A DNA stretch of 64,000 nt from an uncultured Lachnospiraceae bacterium (GTDB lineage Bacteria; Bacillota; Clostridia; Lachnospirales; Lachnospiraceae): assembly GCA_902788035.1 (NCBI GenBank), contig CADAIL010000005.1, forward strand, positions 46,276 through 110,275. The letters are read 5' to 3'. Below the pieces are notes generated by a model that worked only from the letters and a program-made list of their open reading frames with translations, did no database searches and was not told the origin of the DNA. Position numbers and translations under genes: made by a program. Positions 17,322 through 26,167 of the stretch are shown here, piece by piece; the stretch's first letter is position 1; each line of letters opens with the position of its first letter.

Positions 17322-18248
17322 TCAGTCCTCCTTCCCGCGCACGGCCTCGATGAGAAACGAGTTGGCAAATGCCGCCCTCTCCTCTGTTCCCTTCAGGCCT
17401 GCAAACGCCCTGTTCTGCGAGAACAGCGTCATCACATCAAGATCGTAATTGGCATTCTCCGGGAAATCGATATCAGCGTCTTTTATGTTATCGTCGCTGT
17501 AGATCACGGTGGGAAGCTTATAATCCGGGAAGGGATAGTAAAAATATATATCCCCAAATCCAGCGCTTTTAAGCATCTCAGTGAGTTCTGACTTTGTGAA
17601 CGTCCTAACGTGATCTCCCTGCCTGTAGCCCTCAATGCCGACGAACGGCACTGAGAGATGGTCCTCATGACTTCCGTTAAAATACTTCATGCCGAGCTTA
17701 TTCTCGATCGCTATGTAGAGACGGCCTCCGTCTTTCATGACAGAGTGGACTTTCTCAAGGAAATCTTCATAAGGTCTGTCGCTGTCGATATAGTAGCAGC
17801 CGTATTCCAGGACCCCGATCAGGGTAACGACATCGTACTTCTTTTCGATCTCAATATCCTGAAAATTACCGACGATGATCTCGATATTATCCATATCCTT
17901 ATGCCGGGTCGCGTTGATCAGTGATCTGCGCCGGGACAGCTCTATACAGTCGACCTTCTTCACATAGGGGGCGACACCTCCGGTGACGGCACCCATGCCG
18001 GCTCCGATCTCGAGGACCTCGTCATCACTTCTCAGGTCCATAGGCAGGCAGATATTCTCTCTCTGACGGGTCAGATGATAGAGCACCGGCCAGCTGTTCA
18101 TGTCGGGATGACAGTAGTCAAAACCGGATTCATTGGAAACAATATCAAGGATATGGTTCTCGACCTCATCTCCGTCACTGTAGAGATCCGTCCCCTTGTA
18201 CCACTTATAATTCAGTTTTACTTTACCGATCAGTTCTTGAGATTCCAT
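17322..18248 (-). CDS. Class I SAM-dependent methyltransferase (candidate chain-terminating methyltransferase)
   Basis: A 308-residue Rossmann methyltransferase. VLEIGAGMGAVTGG (78-91) is SAM motif I, VDCIELS the acidic motif, and TLIGVLEYG motif IV-like. The later part (IENKLGMKYFNGSHEDHL, VRTFTKSELTEMLKSAGF, FYYPFPDYKLP) is typical of methyltransferases in polysaccharide loci. Its stop codon abuts the ATG of the kinase, and its start overlaps the end of the RgpF gene by one base, so the four genes are tightly coupled. With the kinase it forms the set found fused in WbdD. Alternatives are methylation of a sugar hydroxyl within the repeat unit. Confidence 0.85.
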   Translation of the reverse strand: MESQELIGKVKLNYKWYKGTDLYSDGDEVENHILDIVSNESGFDYCHPDMNSWPVLYHLTRQRENICLPMDLRSDDEVLEIGAGMGAVTGGVAPYVKKVDCIELSRRRSLINATRHKDMDNIEIIVGNFQDIEIEKKYDVVTLIGVLEYGCYYIDSDRPYEDFLEKVHSVMKDGGRLYIAIENKLGMKYFNGSHEDHLSVPFVGIEGYRQGDHVRTFTKSELTEMLKSAGFGDIYFYYPFPDYKLPTVIYSDDNIKDADIDFPENANYDLDVMTLFSQNRAFAGLKGTEERAAFANSFLIEAVRGKED

Positions 18249-19939
18249 CAGGGTGCCTTTCCTCGTATTTTATCAAGTTCGGTCCAGTAGAAATCCGGTC
18301 CGAAACGTTTAAAGACAACTTTATTATTCTCCCGCAGAGCAAGATCGAGATTTGTCGCGCAGGTCGACGCGTAACTGCTTCCGCAGGCGACTCCGGTCAT
18401 AAAGAGCTGCTTCTGCATGAGATACGGAAGAAGTAATCTTGCCATATCATCCGGGACGGATTCACCTTCGTCTATGAGGGCAGCGAGTTCGCTGACTGCA
18501 TTTGCAAATGCCGCGCCGCGGGCCGCAAAACTTCCGCCGTAGGGATAGACCGGCAGGTCATCGCCTCTTATGATCGGGAAAGTCATTCCCAGCCTTACGG
18601 CAAATGCCTTAAGCTCATCGAAGTGTCCTGCCCATCCGTCCATGAGAGTCTCAAAATATGCTCCGTACATGGGAAGCGGCGGGACCAGGAGACCGATGTG
18701 CGCTTCGCTCTCAAACGTATCCAGAATATTTCCGATGACTGCCCTGCTGCCATAGAGGGATTCCATATCTCCGTAAAGAAGGCTGGCCTTTGAGCTCTTC
18801 ATCACATCCCCCTTCGGATCCGGCAGATCGAACGGATTAAGGACGAGCACATATTTCGCGCCGATCGACATCATGGAAGCCTGTCTCAGCTTTTCCGTGT
18901 AGGACTCACTTCCGTCAAGATAAATAACCTTGATCTCGTCCGGGATACTGCGGAGGTATCTGCCGCAGACCGCCTTGAATTTTGCCTCGTCCGAAAGAAC
19001 GAAGGCATACGTCTCGCCGGAGGTAAAAACATGATCACTGACCTCGCTGTCCGGATAAAAGTTGACATGCATGGTCTGGTGGATCTGCGCGAGATCCTGC
19101 AGGCGAAGAACGTTCTCCCACATGAGAGCGGGGTCGTAGGAAGTACATGCCAGGACCGCCTCGTAAGCGCACACCTGACTCTCGCCGGCATTATTCTGCA
19201 GGTTGATCTTATAATCGGAGAAAAAATTCCTGCGCTTTAATATCGGACACTTTTTATCCCTGATGAGTTCTGCCGCGTGGTAAGCGAACGGTGCCTGTGA
19301 GTACTCTTCGTAATCACCTGAATCCACATAGGCCTCCCACTTATAGCCGAGATCGGCAAAATATTTCGTGAAAACAGCCTCGTAGCACGCGATAGAGTCC
19401 ACGTAAGAATCAGGGTTCTTCATGTTCATAATGAAATCCCGGTACGGGAAACTCATGAAGAAATCCCGGCGAAGGGCTATAAAATGCGAGTTGAGGTGCT
19501 CCGGCAGATAGCCGTAAGGTATGACTCCGTAGGGATCGACTTTGAGAGCGTAATGCTCCGTGATTCCCCAGAAATCAAGATCCCGGACATTCATCTCGCG
19601 AAACATCTCCTCAAATGAATCAAGCGGGCCGAAGAACGTATAATTCATGAGGACAAGTTCATCATACTTTGAGAGTTCGTGAAAACCGATATTAAATATG
19701 CCCTCCCTGTATCCTGCTACATCAAACCCTGTGTTGGGCCGGTAGAGCACCCGGTCGCAGCAGGCGGAAAGCTGCATGCCTGCCTCCTCAGTGAGAAAGC
19801 CGTTGACCACCGTCAGAATATAAGCGGCGTCCTCCCGGATCGACCTCAGCATATTTGTCATATAACGGTCAACAAGCCCGTCTTTGTCGAAATACAGGAC
19901 GATGAAACACCGGTTCCTGTTATCCTTTTCCAATTTCAT
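18248..19939 (-). CDS. RgpF-family rhamnan synthesis protein
   Basis: A 563-residue protein of the rhamnan synthesis F family. The N-terminal part holds RCFIVLYFDKDGLVDRYM and RPNTGFDVAGYREG, then FFGPLDSFEEMF and DFWGITEHY, and further on FDLPD, a YGDME segment and LLVPPLPMYGAYF near the end. RgpF is needed for assembly of rhamnose-glucose polysaccharides, probably as a glycosyltransferase. A close relative is encoded next to it (20006), 66 bp upstream. The ATG at 19939 has only a distant GAGGAG. The last base overlaps the methyltransferase gene. Confidence 0.88.
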   Translation of the reverse strand: MKLEKDNRNRCFIVLYFDKDGLVDRYMTNMLRSIREDAAYILTVVNGFLTEEAGMQLSACCDRVLYRPNTGFDVAGYREGIFNIGFHELSKYDELVLMNYTFFGPLDSFEEMFREMNVRDLDFWGITEHYALKVDPYGVIPYGYLPEHLNSHFIALRRDFFMSFPYRDFIMNMKNPDSYVDSIACYEAVFTKYFADLGYKWEAYVDSGDYEEYSQAPFAYHAAELIRDKKCPILKRRNFFSDYKINLQNNAGESQVCAYEAVLACTSYDPALMWENVLRLQDLAQIHQTMHVNFYPDSEVSDHVFTSGETYAFVLSDEAKFKAVCGRYLRSIPDEIKVIYLDGSESYTEKLRQASMMSIGAKYVLVLNPFDLPDPKGDVMKSSKASLLYGDMESLYGSRAVIGNILDTFESEAHIGLLVPPLPMYGAYFETLMDGWAGHFDELKAFAVRLGMTFPIIRGDDLPVYPYGGSFAARGAAFANAVSELAALIDEGESVPDDMARLLLPYLMQKQLFMTGVACGSSYASTCATNLDLALRENNKVVFKRFGPDFYWTELDKIRGKAP

Positions 19940-20005
19940 CTCAGAGAATTCTCCTCATTAGAGTTCGCCGCAGCGTCCCGGAAAGGGCAGCGGACGGGAA
20001 AAAAG

Positions 20006-21868
20006 TCAGCTGTTTTCGGTCCTGGACAGGAGTTCCCGGAACGGCTTCCAGCCTCCGGTGCGCTCCGCCTCCGCCCTCGCAAGTCCGCAAGCCATATAAG
20101 CCCAGTTATCCATATGTATCCGGGCGTAAGAATCGGACAGTATCCAGGCGGAATAGTATCCTTCGCTCTGGGCTGCAAATGGATACAGCCTCTCAATCGC
20201 ATGCATCACCGTTCCGTCGATACCGACCGGCTCCTTCGGGAATTCCTCATACTGCCAGTCGTGGTCCATAAGACACTTCAGGGCTTTCGTCCTGACCCAG
20301 AACTCAGAGCCGAGCGGGGCAACCGGCTCACGACTTTCATCCATTGGCACGCGGATACCAAGCTTCTCCGCGGTCTCCTTTGTGACCGCAAAGTTCTCTC
20401 CCCACTCTCCTCTGCCGGTAGTAGGATAATACGGACCGTGAAGCGGTACCGGCGGGCTTAGAAGACCGAGATCCGGGTGGTCCTCGAACAGCTTGATCAC
20501 GTTCTTAACATAGTTCTCCGTCGGCAGCAGACATTCAAAGCAGAGATACTCCCATGCCCTTCCGATAGAGTGGAGCGGGATCTGATTTACCTTCTTGTCA
20601 TGTATCTTGAGGACAAGATCATAGTTCATGAAAATATCCTTGCAGGTCACAAGGAAGGGGGCAACGTCTCTGCCCCTGTTGCCGGATATGCGGAACTCGA
20701 CCCTGTGGTCATTTTTGATCCGATCAAAATACGGCTCTATACTCGCGCGCTTTCTCTCATCAGGGACCGTGACATAAATATCAATGCCCTCCGGCATGTG
20801 GGCTGCATAGGCAGCGCACTCCTCTGCGAGCTCGTCATAGTAGATGTGGAGGATCAGCGCGGTCTTTAGCGTGACCTTCCCGCACTTATCTTCTTTCGCA
20901 TCGTCAGTCGGAAGAGTTTTCTTCTCTTCTGCCTTTTCGGATCTCATCAGGGATGTGCTCGTCCGGTCGAGTTTCGTCGGGACAATATAGGTCAGCCCGA
21001 GCCGCTTTCTAAGGTCCGCCATATTGCACGTGCGGATCAGATTCGCTGCGATAAGCCGCTCATCGTAATCCGTCTCATCTTTTATATAGGCAAAAGCCTC
21101 CTTCGCAGCCTCGCCGCCGCTTCTCTCAAAGGCTTCCATATAGTCATGATAAAATGTCCGCTTCTTCATGACCGGACATTTCAGAGTTTCCATACAGTAT
21201 CTCGGAAAGTCTCTCAGCGGATCCCATGTGTATTCGGACAGGGCATCTCCGTCACAGTAGACGTCCCACTTATAGCCGAGGTCCTCCATGGCTTTCGTAA
21301 AGACAGCCTCGTGAGTCCCGATTGCGTCCTCGTATCTCGTAATGGCGGGCATCTCCTCCCACCATTTTCTGAAATCCTCTGTTCTCATGAAGTCTTTTCG
21401 AAAGACCTGGAAAAAGCTCTGGATGTGTTTCGGCAGATATCCGTAGGAAATAGTGCCGAAGGGATCGAAGGGCGCGCCGAAAAACGCGGTGATCCCCCAG
21501 AAATCGACGTCCCTTTCTGCCATCTCATCGAACATCCGGGAGAACGGGTGAATTGGACCGTAAAGCGTGTCATTGCAGATCACAGCCTCATCGTATGCGC
21601 ACAGATCCTCATATCCGTGTGCAAGAAGCCCTTCCTTGTAAGCGGTGATATCGTAGCCCTCGTTGGGTCTTATGATCACCTCGTCAGCGACTGCCTCAAG
21701 CCGGGCTTCACCATCCTCTGACACACCCCCGTTTATGACAACGCGAAGGCACGAGACCTCACTTCGAAGGCCTTTCAGGAATGCGTCAATATATGTATCT
21801 ACAATACCGTCATTGTCATGCAGAACATAGACGGCCAGTCTTTTTACTCCGCTGTCTTTAAGGATCAA
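20006..21868 (-). CDS. RgpF-family rhamnan synthesis protein, second paralogue
   Basis: A 620-residue protein. Residues 1-300 parallel the neighbour at 18248 (VYVLHDNDGIVDTYIDAF, RPNEGYDITAYKEG, DFWGITAFFGAPFDPFG, GTHEAVFTKAMEDLGYKWDVY). After a charged linker the C-terminal half has the classic RgpF features LILHIYYDELAEE, SGNRGRDVAPFLV, YDLVLKIHDKKVNQ and LGLLSPPVPLHGPYYP. It starts at TTG (21868) with GAGGGTGG just upstream, directly after the Wzt-like ATPase gene (12 bp). The substrate is not known from sequence; rhamnan backbone or side-chain transfer is likely from the rfbBCD context. Confidence 0.9.
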   Translation of the reverse strand: MILKDSGVKRLAVYVLHDNDGIVDTYIDAFLKGLRSEVSCLRVVINGGVSEDGEARLEAVADEVIIRPNEGYDITAYKEGLLAHGYEDLCAYDEAVICNDTLYGPIHPFSRMFDEMAERDVDFWGITAFFGAPFDPFGTISYGYLPKHIQSFFQVFRKDFMRTEDFRKWWEEMPAITRYEDAIGTHEAVFTKAMEDLGYKWDVYCDGDALSEYTWDPLRDFPRYCMETLKCPVMKKRTFYHDYMEAFERSGGEAAKEAFAYIKDETDYDERLIAANLIRTCNMADLRKRLGLTYIVPTKLDRTSTSLMRSEKAEEKKTLPTDDAKEDKCGKVTLKTALILHIYYDELAEECAAYAAHMPEGIDIYVTVPDERKRASIEPYFDRIKNDHRVEFRISGNRGRDVAPFLVTCKDIFMNYDLVLKIHDKKVNQIPLHSIGRAWEYLCFECLLPTENYVKNVIKLFEDHPDLGLLSPPVPLHGPYYPTTGRGEWGENFAVTKETAEKLGIRVPMDESREPVAPLGSEFWVRTKALKCLMDHDWQYEEFPKEPVGIDGTVMHAIERLYPFAAQSEGYYSAWILSDSYARIHMDNWAYMACGLARAEAERTGGWKPFRELLSRTENS

Positions 21869-21880
21869 AGCGCCACCCTC

Positions 21881-23170
21881 TCAGTATGTCTGCCCGTCTA
21901 TTGTCGTGACGGACTCCATGTCATAAAAGCCGACAGTATTCTTATCTGAAATCACGTTGATATCGCAGACATCGTACAGCCGGTTGTATACAGTGAATCT
22001 GTTGTGTGCAAATCCCACCACGCCCAGAGAAAGCAGATAACTCCTGCCCTGCAGCGTCATGCGCTGTCTGAAGTCGATCACATGCTCGGTCCCTGCCTTG
22101 TAAATGCCTGTGTCGATCCGCTCAAGCATGGTGTTGGTCCCGGTGACCTCGGTACCCTGAGGATCCTTGATCGTAAAGCAGAACAGCGGATCCTGTATGT
22201 CCTCATTGAAATGCACTTTCATGCGGATCGTGAACATCGAACCCTTCACGATACCCGAGTTGATCTTACCGTCCTCATCGATCAGGGCGAAATCTATGAT
22301 CTCCGCCTGTTTTTCGCCATAGTCGAGCAGCTCCGGGTTCACCTCGAGCTTGCCGTACCATCTTCCCTCAGCGTTCTCCGGTTTCAGATAGCGGGATATC
22401 TCCTCCTCCAGATTCTTCCGCTGCTCAGCCGCTGGGACCGTGACAAGGATCTGTTTGTAGATGTCGATGACTTCCTTGGGCTCGCCCTCGCAGTTCTTGA
22501 CACCCTTATTGAGAAGAACGACCCTGTCACAGTACTTGGCTACAGAACCCAGGTCATGGCTGACGAACAGAATCGTCTTGCCCTGCTTCTTGAATTCCTC
22601 GAACTTGTGGTAGCATTTGGCCTGGAAGAACACGTCTCCTACACTAAGGGCTTCATCGACGATCAGAATCTCGGGGTCAATGTTGATGGCCACCGCAAAC
22701 GCGAGTCTGACGAACATACCGCTTGAGTAAGTCTTGACCGGCTGATTGATAAAGTCGCCGATATCGGCGAAAGAGATGATCTCCTCAAGTCTGGCGTCGA
22801 TCTCCTCGCGGGAGAAGCCCATGACCGTGCCGTTGACATAAATATTCTCCATTCCGGTGTATTCCGGGTTGAATCCGGCACCGAGTTCGAGCAGGGCAGA
22901 GATCCTGCCGAAGACCTGGACACTGCCCATCGTCGGCGACAGCACGCCGGTGATGATCTTCAGGATCGTGGACTTACCGGAGCCGTTGGTCCCGATAATA
23001 CCCACACACTCGCCCTTCTTGACATCGAAACTGACGTCATTCAGGGCAAGGATTTCTTTATATCTCTTTTTCTTTGAGAGGCCGAGCGACTCGCGCAGGC
23101 GGTCTGTCGGCTTGTCATAAAGTTTATATGCCTTTGTTATGTTATTGACAGCGATTGCTATTTCCTGCAT
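21881..23170 (-). CDS. Polysaccharide ABC exporter ATPase with Wzt-type C-terminal sugar-binding domain
   Basis: 429 residues from the ATG at 23170, chosen for GGAGG four bases upstream. The ABC domain has GTNGSGKST (60-68, Walker A), YSSGMFVRLAFA (signature) and EILIVDEALSVGD (Walker B), as in the TagH/Wzt group that drives export of lipid-linked polymers. Residues from about 265 to the end form an extra beta-rich domain (FTIKDPQGTEVTGTNT, QRMTLQGRSYLLSLGV, YNRLYDVCDINV) resembling the Wzt C-terminal domain, which in Gram-negative O-antigen export recognises the chemically capped chain end. The permease gene is 84 bp upstream. This domain, with the methyltransferase and kinase downstream, suggests export coupled to chain capping. 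Confidence 0.92.
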   Translation of the reverse strand: MQEIAIAVNNITKAYKLYDKPTDRLRESLGLSKKKRYKEILALNDVSFDVKKGECVGIIGTNGSGKSTILKIITGVLSPTMGSVQVFGRISALLELGAGFNPEYTGMENIYVNGTVMGFSREEIDARLEEIISFADIGDFINQPVKTYSSGMFVRLAFAVAINIDPEILIVDEALSVGDVFFQAKCYHKFEEFKKQGKTILFVSHDLGSVAKYCDRVVLLNKGVKNCEGEPKEVIDIYKQILVTVPAAEQRKNLEEEISRYLKPENAEGRWYGKLEVNPELLDYGEKQAEIIDFALIDEDGKINSGIVKGSMFTIRMKVHFNEDIQDPLFCFTIKDPQGTEVTGTNTMLERIDTGIYKAGTEHVIDFRQRMTLQGRSYLLSLGVVGFAHNRFTVYNRLYDVCDINVISDKNTVGFYDMESVTTIDGQTY

Positions 23171-23179
23171 AAATCCTCC

Positions 23180-23203
23180 ATGCAGGTCCTGTCGGACCTG
23201 CAT
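23180..23203 (-). promoter_or_regulatory. Perfect hairpin abutting the Wzt ribosome-binding site
   Basis: ATGCAGGTCC (23180-23189) and GGACCTGCAT (23194-23203) form a perfect 10-bp stem with a 4-base loop. In the minus-strand mRNA the stem ends directly before the GGAGG site (23179-23175) of the ATPase gene. It has no T run, so it is not an intrinsic terminator. It may protect a processed end or adjust the ATPase-to-permease ratio. Confidence 0.5.
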
Positions 23204-23254
23204 TTATCCAAGTGGGATATGCCCACCTATATCCAAAGCATGTTAATGCCCGGA

Positions 23255-24655
23255 TCAAAGTGTGTCCGCAAAGTGTATCTTGAGCCGCTTAAAGATGAAA
23301 GCTCCGACCACGAAAAAGACTGCCGTCACCGCCCAGAAGTAGAAGGTGAGATCGAATCTCTCCCAGAACCAGACCTTGTTCATCATGGAGTCACGATAGC
23401 CGTTCACGATATAGAAAATCGGGTTCAGCTTAAAGACCGTAATCAGCCAGCCCGGCATTCTCGCGCTCATATTATCAATATTCCACATGATCGGTGTCAT
23501 CCACACCTGAATCTGTATGATGATTGAAATGATCTGCGAGAGATCCCGGAAAAAGACGACGATCGAGCAGGTCGCGTAGCACACGCCCAGACTGTACATG
23601 AACAGGCAGAACGAATAATAAAATACCTGCAGCGAATGAAGATCCGGGAAGTGACCGCTCAGCGTAAAGAGCACCAGCATCAGGAATATGAAGAAGAGAT
23701 GCACGAACAGCGCTGATATTTCCTTCACGATCGGCAGGATGGATATCTTGAACACGACCTTCTTTACGAGGTATGTGTATTCAAGAAGGGCGTTAGTTCC
23801 GCCCACAAGTGTATCCTGGAAAAAGAACCATGGAACAAGACCGCAGATGAGCCAGAGCACGAACGGATATGTGATCCCCGTCGGCGCCGTTACGTCAGCC
23901 GCTCCGAGACCCACCTGAAATACGAACCAGTAGACAACGATCGTGATGGCAGGCTGAATGAAAGCCCAGACGATACCGAACACAGATCCGGCGTATTTCG
24001 TCTTAAAATCATTCCGCGCGAGCTGCATAATGAGCACGCGGTTCTGAATGAGTTCCATGGGAAGCGTTGAAAACTTTTTCCGGAAAAGGACAGCAACGAC
24101 ACACATAAGGTCGAGAAGGACCGCAATGATGACATTCTTTACGGTATTTTTCGTGCGAATTCCCGGCAGAGCGTCAGCGAGGATCTGATCCGGACCCTGC
24201 TCATAGATGATGAAGGGGTCCCCTTTTTCTGTAGAGACCGAAAAAGCGTCCTGATTACTCTCGTAGGATGCGATATCATTGTCACTTTGAACTTGTGACG
24301 AGTCAAAAAGCTGCTCTCTGTCACCGCTTACGAATCTGGCTCCCCGGATCCTGTATTCCGCCTCCGCGGCGCCGAAGTCGATCCTGACATACCTGGTCGT
24401 GAGCGGGAGGGCGAATTCCATTGTGACGTCCTTCCCGATATCCTCGGTCTCGTAACCGCAAGTATGCTGGTTGGACGGGGCAAAATCCGCCGTGTCGCTG
24501 TAAAACACCTGTATATTGTCCGACGCAGTGCCGTTCAGGGAGAACGTAAGTACAGCTGTCCCGCCAACTCCCCCGTCATGCGTCAGAATAAAAAAGTTCA
24601 GCAAAAGCACCAGCACGACAAGGCATGCCAGCACGATCTTCTTTTTCAAAGACAT
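23255..24655 (-). CDS. Polysaccharide ABC exporter permease (Wzm/TagG type) with N-terminal outside domain
   Basis: A 466-residue permease. Residues 205-466 are the usual ABC-2 export domain with six hydrophobic segments (FGIVWAFIQPAITIVVYWFVF, PFVLWLICGLVPWFFF, LNPIFYIVNGYRD). Wzm and TagG proteins are normally about 260-280 residues. Here about 190 extra residues come first: a TM helix at 7-25, an outside beta-rich stretch at 28-172 (NGTASDNIQVFYSDT, LPLTTRYVRIDFG, YRIRGARFVSG) and a second TM at 174-191. The extra domain recalls a galactose-binding-like fold and could contact the emerging glycan; that is inference. It precedes the ATPase gene, with which it forms the exporter. Confidence 0.92.
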   Translation of the reverse strand: MSLKKKIVLACLVVLVLLLNFFILTHDGGVGGTAVLTFSLNGTASDNIQVFYSDTADFAPSNQHTCGYETEDIGKDVTMEFALPLTTRYVRIDFGAAEAEYRIRGARFVSGDREQLFDSSQVQSDNDIASYESNQDAFSVSTEKGDPFIIYEQGPDQILADALPGIRTKNTVKNVIIAVLLDLMCVVAVLFRKKFSTLPMELIQNRVLIMQLARNDFKTKYAGSVFGIVWAFIQPAITIVVYWFVFQVGLGAADVTAPTGITYPFVLWLICGLVPWFFFQDTLVGGTNALLEYTYLVKKVVFKISILPIVKEISALFVHLFFIFLMLVLFTLSGHFPDLHSLQVFYYSFCLFMYSLGVCYATCSIVVFFRDLSQIISIIIQIQVWMTPIMWNIDNMSARMPGWLITVFKLNPIFYIVNGYRDSMMNKVWFWERFDLTFYFWAVTAVFFVVGAFIFKRLKIHFADTL

Positions 24656-24669
24656 AAATGCTCCCCGTA

Positions 24670-25230
24670 TTATTTGCGATTCTCAGTATATTCCCTGAAG
24701 CTGCCCCACTTTTTGTCTTTCTCGGACAGATTCAGCTCCATTCCCTCCGGGATCGGCCATTCAACACCGATTTCCGGATCATTCCATGCAAGTCCGCCCT
24801 CATCATTCGGATGATAAAAGTCAGTGCATTTGTAGCAGAACTCGGCGTGGTCTGAGAGGACAACAAAGCCGTGCGCGAAATTCTTCGGGATAAAGAACTG
24901 CTTCTTGTTGTCGGCGGAAAGAAGCACGCCGTGCCACTTTCCGTATGTAGCCGAACCCGGTCTCAGGTCGACGGCAACATCGAAAACTTCTCCGGCCACC
25001 ACCCGGACAAGCTTGTCCTGCGGGAAATTGATCTGAAAGTGAAGTCCTCTGAGAACACCCTTAGAGCTCGAAGACTGATTGTCCTGAACGAATACTTCGG
25101 GAATGCCGGCAGCCTTGAAATCATTGTAGTTATAAGTTTCCATGAAGTAGCCGCGCGCGTCCCCGTAGACAGCCGGCGTGATGATCTTCAGTCCTTCGAT
25201 TTCGCATGTTTCCACATTGATCTTACCCAT
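24670..25230 (-). CDS. rfbC: dTDP-4-dehydrorhamnose 3,5-epimerase
   Basis: A 186-residue cupin epimerase, third step of dTDP-L-rhamnose synthesis. The start at 25230 is preferred because AAGGAGG lies seven bases upstream; a longer reading from 25260 would overlap the SDR gene. GYFMETYNYNDF, FVQDNQSSSSKGVLRGLHFQ (with the catalytic histidine), RPGSATYGKWHGVLLS and PKNFAHGFVVLSD are all present. Length matches RmlC. It lies 11 bp after the SDR gene and 14 bp before the permease gene. Confidence 0.95.
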   Translation of the reverse strand: MGKINVETCEIEGLKIITPAVYGDARGYFMETYNYNDFKAAGIPEVFVQDNQSSSSKGVLRGLHFQINFPQDKLVRVVAGEVFDVAVDLRPGSATYGKWHGVLLSADNKKQFFIPKNFAHGFVVLSDHAEFCYKCTDFYHPNDEGGLAWNDPEIGVEWPIPEGMELNLSEKDKKWGSFREYTENRK

Positions 25231-25241
25231 GATTTTCCTCC

Positions 25242-26093
25242 TTATTTTAAGCAGCCGCATGGCCTGTCGTTATTCATGATCTTGTTTATTTTTGCAGGAT
25301 CGCCCCAGACTTCCGGTGAGGCATCTGCCCTGTCCGGGAACTTGCCGTAGTCGAGCCGGATTTTCATGTTGTTCTCGCGGATGAAGCGCTCCGCCTCCTC
25401 CGCGAGGGGGATGGCCACACCGCTGCAGCAGTTGATGATCCCCGTCACCTCCCGCTGGCTTGCGACCGCCGCGATCTGTCTTGCCAGATCTTCGACTTTA
25501 ATAAAGTCGAATTTATTCTTGCCTGTTGTGAACGGAAAGAGCTCCTGCCCTCTCTCCTCAGCCTCAGTCATCTTTGAAAAGATGGAGTGATTCTTCGCGT
25601 CATCCCCGAGGATATAGTAACCTCTCAGCCACTGCAGTGTTACGCCCTTCTTTTCGGCGTAGACCGTAACGAGCTCCCTCAGCGCATTCTTTGCGATTCC
25701 GTATGGGGTCACCGGGTTAGTTGGGACCGTCTCGTCGATGGCTCCGACATGATAGCCGACCTCATGCATTGTCCCCATGACGAGAAGCTGCGGGAGTCCC
25801 CCGTCCATCATATTCACAAGAAACTCGTAGTGGGACGGCAATTCCGTCACATGGGACATGTTATAGTGGTCAAATCCATTTCTCCAGGCAAGATGAATGA
25901 GCGCGTCCGGACGCATAAGCTCGTCATATATCTCTCTGCTGCCGGAAAAAATGTCTGTCTGGATCCGCCCCGCTCTCCCGTCTACGCCGTCGAACGCGAC
26001 GTCACAGGCAAGTACCCTGTGACCGTGTTCTATGAGGGCTGTGACGAGGTGCCTGCCGATATAGCCGTTTGCGCCGGTTACAAGAATCTTCAA
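25242..26093 (-). CDS. NAD-dependent epimerase/dehydratase (extended SDR), nucleotide-sugar enzyme
   Basis: A 283-residue extended SDR with TGANGYIGRHLV (6-17) as cofactor site, GTMHEVG at the usual serine/threonine position and PYGIAKNAL containing YxxxK. It lies between rfbB and rfbC, so it probably works on a dTDP sugar. Conceivable roles are reduction of a 4-keto-6-deoxy sugar to an isomer of rhamnose (6-deoxytalose or fucose type) or another side branch. The exact substrate cannot be read. The spacer to rfbB (26094-26167) has an AAGGAGA/TCTCCTT stem without a clear T tail. Confidence 0.8.
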   Translation of the reverse strand: MKILVTGANGYIGRHLVTALIEHGHRVLACDVAFDGVDGRAGRIQTDIFSGSREIYDELMRPDALIHLAWRNGFDHYNMSHVTELPSHYEFLVNMMDGGLPQLLVMGTMHEVGYHVGAIDETVPTNPVTPYGIAKNALRELVTVYAEKKGVTLQWLRGYYILGDDAKNHSIFSKMTEAEERGQELFPFTTGKNKFDFIKVEDLARQIAAVASQREVTGIINCCSGVAIPLAEEAERFIRENNMKIRLDYGKFPDRADASPEVWGDPAKINKIMNNDRPCGCLK

Positions 26094-26167
26094 AATCAGT
26101 GCTCCTTCTATTGGCTTATTAAAACCACAATAAGGAGACAGCCATAAGGACCATCTCCTTTCGTTAC

